A DNA stretch of 10,691 nucleotides, from NCBI GenBank assembly GCA_021443625.1, contig JABUTP010000027.1, forward strand, positions 1-10,691, read 5' to 3'. Made by a program: the position numbers and the translations under genes. Numbering within the stretch: the first letter of the stretch is position 1; each line of letters begins with the position of its first letter. The notes under the pieces were generated by a model. It was not told where the DNA came from. It ran no database searches and worked only from the letters and a program-made list of their open reading frames with translations. The stretch is from Bacteroidales bacterium. GTDB taxonomy: Bacteria > Bacteroidota > Bacteroidia > Bacteroidales > UBA932. Shown here piece after piece: positions 1-6,909 of the stretch.

Positions 1-945
1 AAGCCAGTGCGTGGCAAGCCAGTTGAAGATGTCTGCCGTAACCGTCGCCCCACCGAAAATGTAAGTTGAAAGGATTATGATGGCGATGGGCAGAGTGTAG
101 AGCAGGACGATGAATATGCCGAAGGCCGAAGCCAGCAGACGTCCCCTGCCCTTCTTGTTCTCCCCTTCGCCGGAATTCTGCTTCAGGAAGAAGCTTACTG
201 TCATGGGAATCATGGGGAACACGCAAGGGGTCAGCAGAGCCACAAAACCCCAGCCGATGGCCTCGAGAATAAGGGCCCAGATAGATTTTGAAGAGGATTT
301 TTCCTCATCGGCCGCAGCAACCTGGGCGGGAGCCTCATCGGCGGCAGCAACGGCGGCAGCTGCATCATCCGAGGCCTCATTCGCCACATCTTCCGCAACC
401 TGTTCGGCTTCGGCAGCCACATCATTGGAGACTTCGCCTGCCTCTGCGTCAGGAGCTGCTTTGACTTCGTCCTTGGCGGCGGCCGGAGCTGCAACCTCTA
501 TCCTGACCGACAGATTCTCCTCGTCCGGAGCGATGCAACTTCCTTCGTTGCAGGCCTGCCACTCTATGGTGAAAGGTATTTCAACTGTAGATGTGACTTT
601 TACTTTCTGGCACACTACCACGGTCTCCTCGCATATACCGATATCCATACCCCAGGTCTCGTCGAAATACTCCTTGACCTTTGACGTGATGTACGGTTTG
701 CCCACCAGGGTAACCCCTGCGGGAGGATTCACTGTCAATGCCGTGGCATTGGGGCCGTCGTAGGGACCGAGTGCATAGATATGCCATCCCGCTTCCGTGA
801 ATGTACCGATGGCCTTGACGACATATTCGCCGTTGCCCGATTGTTCGCTTGCCCCTTTCCATGTAATCACCTTACTCTGGGCAAAAGAGATGACAGTCAA
901 CAGCAAAAAAGCCGAAACCGCCAACAATTTTTTGGTAAAACTCAT
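1..945 (-). CDS. dsbD: DsbD-type protein-disulfide reductant transporter, N-terminal part (3' end outside window)
   Basis: DsbD-family proteins carry electrons from cytoplasmic thioredoxin across the inner membrane to periplasmic thiol-disulfide partners. The ATG at 945 opens 315 codons with no stop before the window edge, so the C-terminal part is missing. Residues 1-22 are a signal peptide (KK followed by a hydrophobic core). Residues about 25-150 resemble the periplasmic DsbD alpha domain, with a cysteine pair C132/C137 in WQACNEGSC followed by a proline. C105 and C112 are further cysteines. Residues 152-218 are an Ala/Glu/Asp-rich low-complexity linker. Residues 222-255 start the membrane core, with the DsbD/CcdA signature LTPCVFPMIPMTVSFF (C241), and a second helix lies at about 270-292. 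The usual C-terminal thioredoxin domain would lie off the left edge. The gene lies 79 bp downstream of the LytTR gene on the same strand, so cotranscription is possible. Family assignment is firm; partner proteins are unknown. Confidence 0.93.
   Translation of the reverse strand, partial: MSFTKKLLAVSAFLLLTVISFAQSKVITWKGASEQSGNGEYVVKAIGTFTEAGWHIYALGPYDGPNATALTVNPPAGVTLVGKPYITSKVKEYFDETWGMDIGICEETVVVCQKVKVTSTVEIPFTIEWQACNEGSCIAPDEENLSVRIEVAAPAAAKDEVKAAPDAEAGEVSNDVAAEAEQVAEDVANEASDDAAAAVAAADEAPAQVAAADEEKSSSKSIWALILEAIGWGFVALLTPCVFPMIPMTVSFFLKQNSGEGENKKGRGRLLASAFGIFIVLLYTLPIAIIILSTYIFGGATVTADIFNWLATHWL
303..351. repeat. 30-bp-offset tandem repeat in the dsbD linker
   Basis: A 19-bp unit at 303-321 recurs at 333-351 with one mismatch, exactly 30 bp apart. 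In the minus-strand reading frame this gives a ten-residue repeat in which VAAADE occurs twice, in the Ala/Asp/Glu-rich linker between the periplasmic domain and the membrane core of DsbD. The frame is kept, which fits slippage-driven length variation of a flexible tether. Confidence 0.6.
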
Positions 946-972
946 TTTCAGATTAGTTTTTCGATTTGAAAA

Positions 973-980
973 CAAAAATA
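973..980 (-). promoter_or_regulatory. possible -7 box for dsbD
   Basis: On the minus strand this AT-rich gap between the LytTR gene and dsbD reads TATTTTTG, a match to the Bacteroidota -7 consensus TAnnTTTG, 27 bp before the dsbD ATG. I found no convincing TTTG or TTG at the expected -33 distance, so this is weak. dsbD may instead be read from the promoter upstream of the LytTR gene. Confidence 0.3.
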
Positions 981-1024
981 TAAAAAGATTGTGTGTGTAT
1001 GCGTGGTCAGCCGATATCTATATC

Positions 1025-1990
1025 CTAAACTGAATAGTTTCCGACAAAATATTCGGCATAAGTCTGCGAAACGGGGATGGGTTTGACGCTGTCGTGGTCG
1101 AGTTCGAGGAGTATGGAAGTTTTTTCCCTCCTGATGGCCTTGATTTTTGTGCCGTTGACCAGATATGAACGGTGGCAGCGGACAATGGGTGTTCCGGCCA
1201 GACTCTCCTCTATGGAGCCGGTGCTTGCCCTCAGCATGTAGAAGTTTATCACCCCTCCCTTGTCGTAATATATGATGACGTAATTGTCGTGGGACTCTAT
1301 GTAATAGAGCGACTCGATGTCTGCGGTAAACCGCAATTTGCCGGCATAGTCGCTGAAATTGACGAAATGATGCATATTGATTTCCTCGGCGGCATCGGCA
1401 ACTGCGCCCCCCACCGTCTGGAAAGACTGGGGTTGGGCCGGGGCTGCATTGGGAAGTGCCGGCCCCGCGTTGGCCGGAGCGTCAGAGGTGAAATCCACCC
1501 CTTCACGTAGAACCCTCGGGGTGAAATCGTGGGGATGATACGTAAAATAAACTATCAATGCGGTTTGGGGAATACCTATTATCAGCAGCGAGCAGATGGC
1601 CGCCCGGGGGAGAATATCCACCATCATCTGCATATTGTCCTGACCATATACCAGATAAATGGTATAGAAGCAATAGCATAGCGCCACCAGCAGCACCTCA
1701 GCCAACCCCCAGAGAACATATTTCAGGCGGTTGATCTCAAATTTCTCCTTGAGGCCGTTCAACACCAGACGGCATATCAGCAGGACGGCAATGGTGATGA
1801 GGTAGAAAGCGACCGTGGTCACAACGCTTTTCTGGTTGGTCAGACTGAGCCACTGCTCCTTTGCAAACGGAGCGTACAGATAGAGAAAGGGTATGGAGAA
1901 AAACAGTATGGCCACCAATGTGAGAAACATGAAGTTTCTCTCAAGGATGAACTTGTGCTGAATCTCTTTTCCGTGACTCCAATGGTTCAT
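1025..1990 (-). CDS. membrane-anchored LytTR-family transcriptional regulator
   Basis: LytTR (LytR/AlgR) domains bind DNA, usually as pairs of direct repeats about two helical turns apart. With the ATG at 1990 the protein has 321 residues. Four hydrophobic helices lie at about 20-40, 57-78, 93-115 and 128-150. An Ala/Pro-rich linker follows at about 168-190. A LytTR domain at about 213-318 carries the typical blocks SLYYIESHDNYVIIYY, IVRCHRSYLVN and KPIPVSQTYAEYF. No receiver domain or histidine kinase is present, so it looks like a one-component sensor-regulator tethered to the inner membrane. An in-frame GTG at 2005 would add five residues. I prefer the ATG because the promoter at 2022-2051 would leave the GTG a leader of only about ten bases. 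It is divergent from the fab-like operon, and phased repeats overlap its own promoter, so autoregulation and control of that operon are plausible. The sensed signal is unknown. Confidence 0.9.
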   Translation of the reverse strand: MNHWSHGKEIQHKFILERNFMFLTLVAILFFSIPFLYLYAPFAKEQWLSLTNQKSVVTTVAFYLITIAVLLICRLVLNGLKEKFEINRLKYVLWGLAEVLLVALCYCFYTIYLVYGQDNMQMMVDILPRAAICSLLIIGIPQTALIVYFTYHPHDFTPRVLREGVDFTSDAPANAGPALPNAAPAQPQSFQTVGGAVADAAEEINMHHFVNFSDYAGKLRFTADIESLYYIESHDNYVIIYYDKGGVINFYMLRASTGSIEESLAGTPIVRCHRSYLVNGTKIKAIRREKTSILLELDHDSVKPIPVSQTYAEYFVGNYSV

Positions 1991-2021
1991 ATCTGAATCT
2001 GACACCTTTTATATAATAGTG

Positions 2022-2051
2022 CGAAGTTAATAAATTCGCCACAAAATGCAA
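2022..2051 (-). promoter_or_regulatory. Bacteroidota-type promoter for the LytTR regulator gene
   Basis: Reading the minus strand, TTG (2051-2049) is followed after exactly 19 bp by TAACTTCG (2029-2022). The latter differs from the -7 consensus TAnnTTTG at one base. Transcription would begin near 2015, giving a leader of about 25 nt to the ATG at 1990. The first repeat of the 20-bp ladder lies between the -33 and -7 boxes, where a bound protein would block the polymerase. Confidence 0.55.
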
Positions 2052-2106
2052 GTTTTCGCCACAAAAAGCCGCCATTCGCAACCAATAACCCACTTTTACC
2101 ACATTC
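2035..2106. repeat. ladder of 12-bp direct repeats at 20-bp period (putative regulator binding sites)
   Basis: TTCGCCACAAAA occurs perfectly at 2035-2046 and again at 2055-2066. A third copy, TTCGCAACCAAT, at 2075-2086 matches 9 of 12 bases. A weaker fourth, TTTACCACATTC, at 2095-2106 matches about 7 of 12. All starts are exactly 20 bp apart, close to two helical turns, so the copies face the same side of the DNA. This is the geometry expected of LytTR-type direct-repeat operators, although the sequence does not closely match the classical AgrA/LytTR consensus. The ladder overlaps the LytTR gene promoter and sits roughly 50-120 bp upstream of the predicted start of the fab-like operon. Confidence 0.6.
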
Positions 2107-2117
2107 CAAAACAAGGA

Positions 2118-2150
2118 TTGACGCCATGTGGCTGCGGTTTTGTACTTTTG
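2118..2150 (+). promoter_or_regulatory. Bacteroidota-type promoter for the fab-like operon
   Basis: TACTTTTG at 2143-2150 is an exact match to the -7 consensus TAnnTTTG. A TTG at 2118-2120 could be the -33 element, though the 22-bp spacing is slightly long. The predicted start is near 2157, only about a dozen A-rich bases before the ATG at 2169. A partial dyad (GCCA, two bases, TGGC; 2123-2132) lies in the spacer and could be a further operator, but it is short. Confidence 0.55.
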
Positions 2151-2168
2151 CACATAAAATATACCACA

Positions 2169-3119
2169 ATGAAGATTATAGGAACCGGAAGTTCACACCC
2201 CGAAAGGAAGGTCACCAATCACGACCTCGCCCAGTTTCTGGATACGAGCGACGAGTGGATTGCCACCCGGACGGGAATCCGTGAGCGCCGAATCTTGACC
2301 AAAGACAACATTACGGACCTTGCCGTGGAGGCAGCCATAGATGCGCTGAACAACTCCCAGAAGGAGCCCGGCCAGATAGACTACATCATCTGTTCGAACA
2401 TCATCAACGACTATCTTACCCCCGGACTCAGCGCGATAATCCAAAGCAAAATCGGGACCCATTGTCCCTGCCTCGACATCAACACCGCCTGCACCGGTTT
2501 CGTTTATGCACTGCAGCTTGCCGAGTCGCTCCAGGTGGCCGGAATGGCAAAGAACATTCTCATCATCTGCGCCGAAGAAGTTTCCAAAATGGTCGATTGG
2601 ACCGACCGAGCCTCCTGCATCCTGTTCGGTGACGCAGCGGCGGCGGCCGTCGTGGCCCCCGGCGACAATCTCATAAAGATAAAAACCGACTGCATAGACT
2701 GCGGAGACGTCATTATCAGTGGCAGCAGGCACGAGAAGACCCCGTTTGACACGGAGGGGAACGACAAATATTTCCCGCTGGCAATGAACGGCCGCGAGGT
2801 ATATAAACATGCGGTGACCATTGCCACGTATAAGATTGAAAGCATCCTGAAAGAGTGCGGCATGGCGCACAGCGACATTACATATTACCTTTTGCACCAG
2901 GCCAACCTGCGCATATCGGAAGCAATCCGCACCCATATAGGCGAAGACGAGTCGAAATTCCCCTCGAACATAGAGAGTTTCGGCAATATGTCCTCGGCCG
3001 GCATTCCGTGCCTGCTGGATGACCTGAACAAGGGCGGAAAGCTCAAGGAGGGGGACAGATTGCTGCTGTGTGCATTCGGAGCGGGATTCACCACGGGAAC
3101 CTGCATAATCGACTGGTAA
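2169..3119 (+). CDS. fabH: beta-ketoacyl-ACP synthase III family protein (FabH-like)
   Basis: KAS III enzymes condense an acyl-CoA starter with malonyl-ACP, the priming step of type II fatty-acid or polyketide synthesis in the cytoplasm. The 316-residue length is normal. Residues 25-42 carry the FabH block DTSDEWIATRTGIRERRI. The catalytic triad is visible: C108 in NTACTGF, H243 in LLHQAN and N273 in FGNMSSAGIP, where most FabH proteins read GNTSAASIP. I chose the ATG at 2169 because the protein then begins MKIIGTGS like its relatives. The reading frame stays open upstream to 2046, but that stretch contains the promoter and repeats. It is the first gene of a six-gene operon. A second, housekeeping FabH may exist elsewhere, so this copy may use an unusual starter. 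Family is certain; substrate is not. Confidence 0.92.
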   Translation: MKIIGTGSSHPERKVTNHDLAQFLDTSDEWIATRTGIRERRILTKDNITDLAVEAAIDALNNSQKEPGQIDYIICSNIINDYLTPGLSAIIQSKIGTHCPCLDINTACTGFVYALQLAESLQVAGMAKNILIICAEEVSKMVDWTDRASCILFGDAAAAAVVAPGDNLIKIKTDCIDCGDVIISGSRHEKTPFDTEGNDKYFPLAMNGREVYKHAVTIATYKIESILKECGMAHSDITYYLLHQANLRISEAIRTHIGEDESKFPSNIESFGNMSSAGIPCLLDDLNKGGKLKEGDRLLLCAFGAGFTTGTCIIDW

Positions 3120-3158
3120 AACGAATTAAAAAAACATAAACTACTAATACATATAACT

Positions 3159-4406
3159 ATGTCCCACAGAGTTGTTATCACCGGCATCGGGGCCATCACC
3201 CCAGTCGGAAACACGATTCCTGAAATATGGAACAACATCAAGAACGGATACTGCGGTATTGACTACATCAAGGGTTTCGACGAATGGGATCTCCCCATCA
3301 AGGTTGCGGGCCAGCTTAAAAACTTCAATCCCGAGGAGTTCGGCATTTCCCGCAAGGAAGCCATCAAAAATGACAAGTTCTGCATCTACGCCTATGCCAC
3401 CGCATATCAGGCAATGCTCGACAGCGGACTGGTTTCCGGAGAGAACATCGCCCCCGAAAGGCTCGGCGTCTATATCGGAAGCGGAATCGGCGGAATGGAC
3501 ACTTTTGTCAAAGAGTCCAACAAACTCTACAACGAAGGGGTGAAATTCATCTCCCCCCTCTTCATCCCCACCATCATCGCCAACATCGCCTCGGGCAACG
3601 TGGCCATCAAATACAACGCCCAGGGTCCCACCCTTCCCGTTGTCACGGCCTGCGCCACCGGTACCCACGAAATAGGTGAGGCCTACCGTGCCATCAAGCA
3701 TGGCTACGCCGACGCCATCATCACCGGAGGTGCCGAGGCCACCGTCCACCCCCTCGCCATAGGAGGATTCGGCAACAGCCGCGCCCTCTCCGCCGCCGAG
3801 GATCCCAAGCAGGCATCCACCCCGTTTGACAAGCGCCGTCAGGGTTTTGTCATTGCGGAAGGTTCCGGAATGCTGATTCTTGAGGAGTATGAGCACGCCA
3901 AAGCCCGCGGGGCCCGCATTTATGCCGAAATGACCGGCTACGGCAACACCACCGACGCATACCATTACACAGCCCCCCGTCCCGACGGCTCAGCGGCCGG
4001 AAGGGCCATGAGGCTGGCTCTCGAAGAGTCCGGTTTCGACAGCGGCAAGGACACCCTCTACATCAACGCCCACGGCACATCCACCCCCCTCAACGACAAG
4101 AGCGAGACTCTGGCCATCAAGGTGGCTATGGGTGAGGAGGCCGCCCGCAAGGCGATAATCAGTTCCACAAAATCTATGACGGGCCATATGCTCGGCGCCA
4201 CCGGAGCGGTTGAGGCCATCTTCGCCATCCTTGCCCTCAGGGACGGCATTGTCCCCCCCACCATCGGTTACCGCGAGCCCGACCCCGAGTGCGACCTCGA
4301 CTACACCCCCAACACAGCCCGCAAGGCCGACCTAACCATTGCGATGTCCAACACCCTCGGATTCGGCGGGCACAACAGCAGCATCGCTTTCCGCAAAATA
4401 GACTAA
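3159..4406 (+). CDS. beta-ketoacyl-ACP synthase II family protein (FabF-like), first copy
   Basis: This elongating ketosynthase adds two carbons from malonyl-ACP to an acyl-ACP. The 415 residues match the family length. The catalytic Cys-His-His set is intact: C165 in VTACATG, H305 in NAHGTSTP and H343 in STKSMTGH, with the conserved lysine K338. The C-terminal gating loop reads LGFGGHNSS, with His where many FabF proteins have Thr or Gln. The catalytic cysteine means it is not a chain-length factor of the classical type II polyketide kind. The 39-bp gap after the KAS III gene has no clear promoter or terminator, so cotranscription is likely. The leader is A-rich without a Shine-Dalgarno. It is clearly diverged from the second copy at 5658-6902, so this is not a fresh duplication. 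Whether it is housekeeping FabF or pathway-specific cannot be decided here. Confidence 0.93.
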   Translation: MSHRVVITGIGAITPVGNTIPEIWNNIKNGYCGIDYIKGFDEWDLPIKVAGQLKNFNPEEFGISRKEAIKNDKFCIYAYATAYQAMLDSGLVSGENIAPERLGVYIGSGIGGMDTFVKESNKLYNEGVKFISPLFIPTIIANIASGNVAIKYNAQGPTLPVVTACATGTHEIGEAYRAIKHGYADAIITGGAEATVHPLAIGGFGNSRALSAAEDPKQASTPFDKRRQGFVIAEGSGMLILEEYEHAKARGARIYAEMTGYGNTTDAYHYTAPRPDGSAAGRAMRLALEESGFDSGKDTLYINAHGTSTPLNDKSETLAIKVAMGEEAARKAIISSTKSMTGHMLGATGAVEAIFAILALRDGIVPPTIGYREPDPECDLDYTPNTARKADLTIAMSNTLGFGGHNSSIAFRKID

Positions 4407-4429
4407 CCCGACAACAAAACATAACCATT

Positions 4430-4873
4430 ATGTTAAGAGACGAAATAAAAACCTATCTTCCCCATCGTGAGCCGATGCTGCTCGTAGATGAGATGGAACT
4501 TGACGCCGATGGCATTGCGCACGGCAAATACCACGTCCGCGGTGACGAATTCTTCCTGCAGGGACATTTCCCCGGCAACCCCGTGGTTCCCGGAGTCATC
4601 CTGTGCGAAATCATGGGACAGGCCTGTACCCTTCTCATAGGGGACATCGTCAAAGGGAAAACCCCTCTCTACGCCGGTCTCAACAACATCAAGTTCAAGA
4701 ATTCGGTAAGGCCCGGGGACACCATCGAGGTTACCTCCCACATCTCCGCCCAGAAGGGCCTGGTCTTCTTCATTGCAGCCGAAGCCAAGGTCGGAGGCAA
4801 GCTTGTATGCAAGGGGGACCTGTCCTTCATTCTCATTCCCAACGAACAACTCGAAGATAAACTTTCCAAATAA
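4430..4873 (+). CDS. fabZ: 3-hydroxyacyl-ACP dehydratase, FabZ-like hot-dog fold
   Basis: This enzyme removes water from 3-hydroxyacyl-ACP to give the trans-2-enoyl-ACP. The 147 residues form a single hot-dog domain of FabZ size. It opens with the typical YLPHREPMLLVDE block at residues 9-21. The active-site motif GHFPGNPVVPGVILCE at 45-60 provides the catalytic pair H46 and E60. Glu, as in FabZ, rather than the Asp of FabA, argues for plain dehydration without isomerisation. The ATG at 4430 lies 23 bp after the previous stop, and the reading frame is open further upstream inside the KAS II gene. That extension matches nothing in the family and is rejected. It sits between the first KAS II and the reductase, in working order for an elongation cycle. 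Confidence 0.92.
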   Translation: MLRDEIKTYLPHREPMLLVDEMELDADGIAHGKYHVRGDEFFLQGHFPGNPVVPGVILCEIMGQACTLLIGDIVKGKTPLYAGLNNIKFKNSVRPGDTIEVTSHISAQKGLVFFIAAEAKVGGKLVCKGDLSFILIPNEQLEDKLSK

Positions 4874-4885
4874 ACACTACTTAAA

Positions 4886-5632
4886 ATGAAACTTCTTGAA
4901 GGAAAAACAGCCCTCGTAACCGGTGCGGCACGAGGAATAGGCAAAGCCATCTGTCTCAAATTCGCAGCCGAAGGCGCAAACATAGCATTCACCGATCTCG
5001 AGGAGAATGAAGTCGCTCTCCAGACAATATCCGAAATCGAAGCATTGGGCGTAAAAGTGAAAATGTACGCCTCCAACGCCGCCGATTTCCAGCAGGCCCA
5101 CGAAGTTGTGGAAAAAGTCGTTGCCGACTTTGGCAGGATTGACGTCCTGGTCAACAATGCGGGCATCACCCGCGACGGCCTTATGCTCCGCATGGATGAA
5201 AAACAATGGGATATGGTGCTCACCGTGAACCTCAAATCAGCATTCAACTTCATCCACGCCACAACCCCCGTCATGGCACGCCAGCGCGGCGGCAGCATCA
5301 TCAACATGGCCTCGGTGGTAGGCGTGTCGGGCAATGCCGGACAGTGCAACTACTCCGCTTCCAAGGCAGGTATGATAGGTCTGGCCAAATCCATAGCCAA
5401 GGAGATGGGTCCCCGCGGCATCCGCGCCAACTGCATCGCTCCCGGATTCATCATCACCGATATGACCAAGGCCCTCAGCGACGAAGTCCGTGAAGCCTGG
5501 GTCAAGACCATCCCCCTGCGCCGTGGCGGCACCCCCGAAGATGTGGCCAACGTTGCAACCTTCCTTGCAAGCGATATGTCAAGTTATGTCAGCGGTCAGG
5601 TTATCCACTGCTGCGGAGCAATGAACTGCTAA
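4886..5632 (+). CDS. fabG: 3-oxoacyl-ACP reductase (FabG-like short-chain dehydrogenase)
   Basis: FabG reduces 3-oxoacyl-ACP to the 3-hydroxyacyl form with NADPH. The 248 residues fit the classical short-chain dehydrogenase fold. The nucleotide-binding glycine motif TGAARGIG is at 12-19 and NNAG at 90-93. The catalytic residues are N115, S143, Y156 and K160 (YSASK). PGFIITDMT at 186-194 and a C-terminal GQVIH block are typical of FabG. The extreme C-terminus reads HCCGAMNC instead of the common HVDGGMNM, adding three cysteines beside the tetramer interface region. The gene starts 12 bp after the dehydratase stop with no Shine-Dalgarno. Neighbours make a fab-cycle role far more likely than another dehydrogenase function. 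Whether this is the genome's only FabG is unknown. Confidence 0.93.
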   Translation: MKLLEGKTALVTGAARGIGKAICLKFAAEGANIAFTDLEENEVALQTISEIEALGVKVKMYASNAADFQQAHEVVEKVVADFGRIDVLVNNAGITRDGLMLRMDEKQWDMVLTVNLKSAFNFIHATTPVMARQRGGSIINMASVVGVSGNAGQCNYSASKAGMIGLAKSIAKEMGPRGIRANCIAPGFIITDMTKALSDEVREAWVKTIPLRRGGTPEDVANVATFLASDMSSYVSGQVIHCCGAMNC

Positions 5633-5657
5633 GAAGCTTCTAAAAAAACTCTCCAAG

Positions 5658-6902
5658 ATGAATCACACAACAGACAGGATAGTTATTACCGGTATGGGAG
5701 CCGTTACTCCCATAGGGTGCAACGTAGAGGAATATTGGAAGAACCTCATTGCCTGCAAGTCGGGCATCGGGCTCATAAGCCGTTTCCCCACCGATGACTA
5801 TCCGGTAAAGGTAGCAGCCGAAGTGACAGGTTTCCAAAAAGATGCGCTTCCCAAACGGGTCAGCCGCGACAATGCCCTGTTCGCCCAGTTTGCCTATGCA
5901 GCCGCCGAAGAAGCGATTGCGCAGAGCGGCATCGACTGTGAGGCCGAAGCCAACCGGATCGGCATCACTATGGGAACCGCAATGAGCGGCGTGGCCGAGA
6001 TTGCCGCCACCCAGGCGGAGATGACAGCCACCGGAACATCCAAGATAAGTCCCAAGTTTGTCCCAAAAACTTTGGGTAACATCGCTGCCGCCCAGATTGC
6101 CATCGAAAAACATCTTGGAGGCCCCTGCATGACGGTAAGCACCGCCTGCTCATCGGGAGCCGACGCCATCAAAATGGCACAGATGCTCCTTGCGGGCGGT
6201 GAAGCCGACGCAATCATAGCCGTGGGAGGAGAGAGCATACTATGTCCCGTCGTGACATCGTCGCTCTCTATGGCAAAGGCCCTCAGTACCACCGAAGATC
6301 CCACCAAGGCATGCATCCCGTTCGATATTGAAAGAAACGGTTTTGTGATGGGCGAAGGGGGCGGCGCCCTTGTGCTTGAAACCGAATCCCACGCTGTGGC
6401 GCGCGGCGCAAAAATTCTCGGAGTGGTGGTTGCGGCATCCAACAACACCGACGGTTACCACATCACCTCCCCTGCCCCCGACGGACACGGGGCAATCGGT
6501 TGTATGAGGGACGCCCTCCGCAAGGCTAACCTCCAACCTTCGGACATCGGTTACATCAATGCCCATGGCACATCCACACCGATGGGGGACACCATTGAGG
6601 CTGCGGCCATCCGCGAGGTGTTCGGCACCGGTGACTCATCCCCGCTGGTAAGTTCCACCAAAGGGGCGACCGGCCACCTGATGGGAGCCGGCGGCATCAC
6701 TGAAACCATCGCCTGCCTCATGGCTTGCCGCACCGGCATCATCCCCGCCACCATCGGCACCTCCGCCATCGATCCGGCCTGCGAAGGGGTGCGGATTGTA
6801 ACCGGCGGACCCGCCCGTGCAAACATCAGATATGCAATGAGCAACGCATTCGGTTTCGGTGGACAGAACTCGTCGGTCATCGTTTCAAACTACACACTAT
6901 AG
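5658..6902 (+). CDS. beta-ketoacyl-ACP synthase II family protein (FabF-like), second copy
   Basis: This is another elongating ketosynthase, 414 residues. The catalytic set is complete: C164 in VSTACSSGADA, H303 in NAHGTSTP and H340 in STKGATGH, with K335. The last three fall at the same numbers as in E. coli FabF. The C-terminal loop reads FGFGGQNSS, the ordinary FabF form. It is therefore closer to textbook FabF than the first copy, and may be the general elongase while the other is specialised, or the reverse. It starts 25 bp after the reductase stop, in an A-rich leader without a Shine-Dalgarno, and ends seven bases before the ligase gene. The protein is rich in cysteine outside the active site (for example C21, C33, C94, C157, C196 and C219). 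Confidence 0.93.
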   Translation: MNHTTDRIVITGMGAVTPIGCNVEEYWKNLIACKSGIGLISRFPTDDYPVKVAAEVTGFQKDALPKRVSRDNALFAQFAYAAAEEAIAQSGIDCEAEANRIGITMGTAMSGVAEIAATQAEMTATGTSKISPKFVPKTLGNIAAAQIAIEKHLGGPCMTVSTACSSGADAIKMAQMLLAGGEADAIIAVGGESILCPVVTSSLSMAKALSTTEDPTKACIPFDIERNGFVMGEGGGALVLETESHAVARGAKILGVVVAASNNTDGYHITSPAPDGHGAIGCMRDALRKANLQPSDIGYINAHGTSTPMGDTIEAAAIREVFGTGDSSPLVSSTKGATGHLMGAGGITETIACLMACRTGIIPATIGTSAIDPACEGVRIVTGGPARANIRYAMSNAFGFGGQNSSVIVSNYTL

Positions 6903-6909
6903 ACAATTT

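Larger units (their letters stand above)
1991..2168. promoter_or_regulatory. divergent intergenic control region
   Basis: This 178-bp gap separates the LytTR regulator (minus) from the fab-like operon (plus). It holds one promoter per direction and the 20-bp phased repeats, described separately. Reading frames extend into it from both sides but show no family similarity, so I treat it as non-coding. I see no hairpin strong enough for a riboswitch or attenuator. Confidence 0.75.

Noticed and set aside
110..763. Open frame on the plus strand, 217 codons
   Set aside because: It is antisense to dsbD; its Ser/Ala-rich product is the shadow of the Ala/Glu linker and has no family features, while the minus frame encodes a clear DsbD.
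2046..2168. Upstream extension of the KAS III reading frame
   Set aside because: FabH proteins begin at MKIIGTG; the extra 41 residues coincide with the repeats and an exact -7 promoter box.
2193..2936. 247-codon minus-strand open frame
   Set aside because: Antisense to the KAS III gene and without family features.
3144..3965. 273-codon minus-strand open frame
   Set aside because: It is Gly/Val/Asp-rich and low-complexity, directly antisense to the first KAS II gene, whose catalytic motifs are all intact; a GC-skew shadow.
5632..5641. AGAAGCTTCT palindrome followed by an A run after the FabG gene
   Set aside because: Ten bases with no loop cannot form a useful hairpin; the next gene begins within 25 bp, so a terminator here is unlikely.
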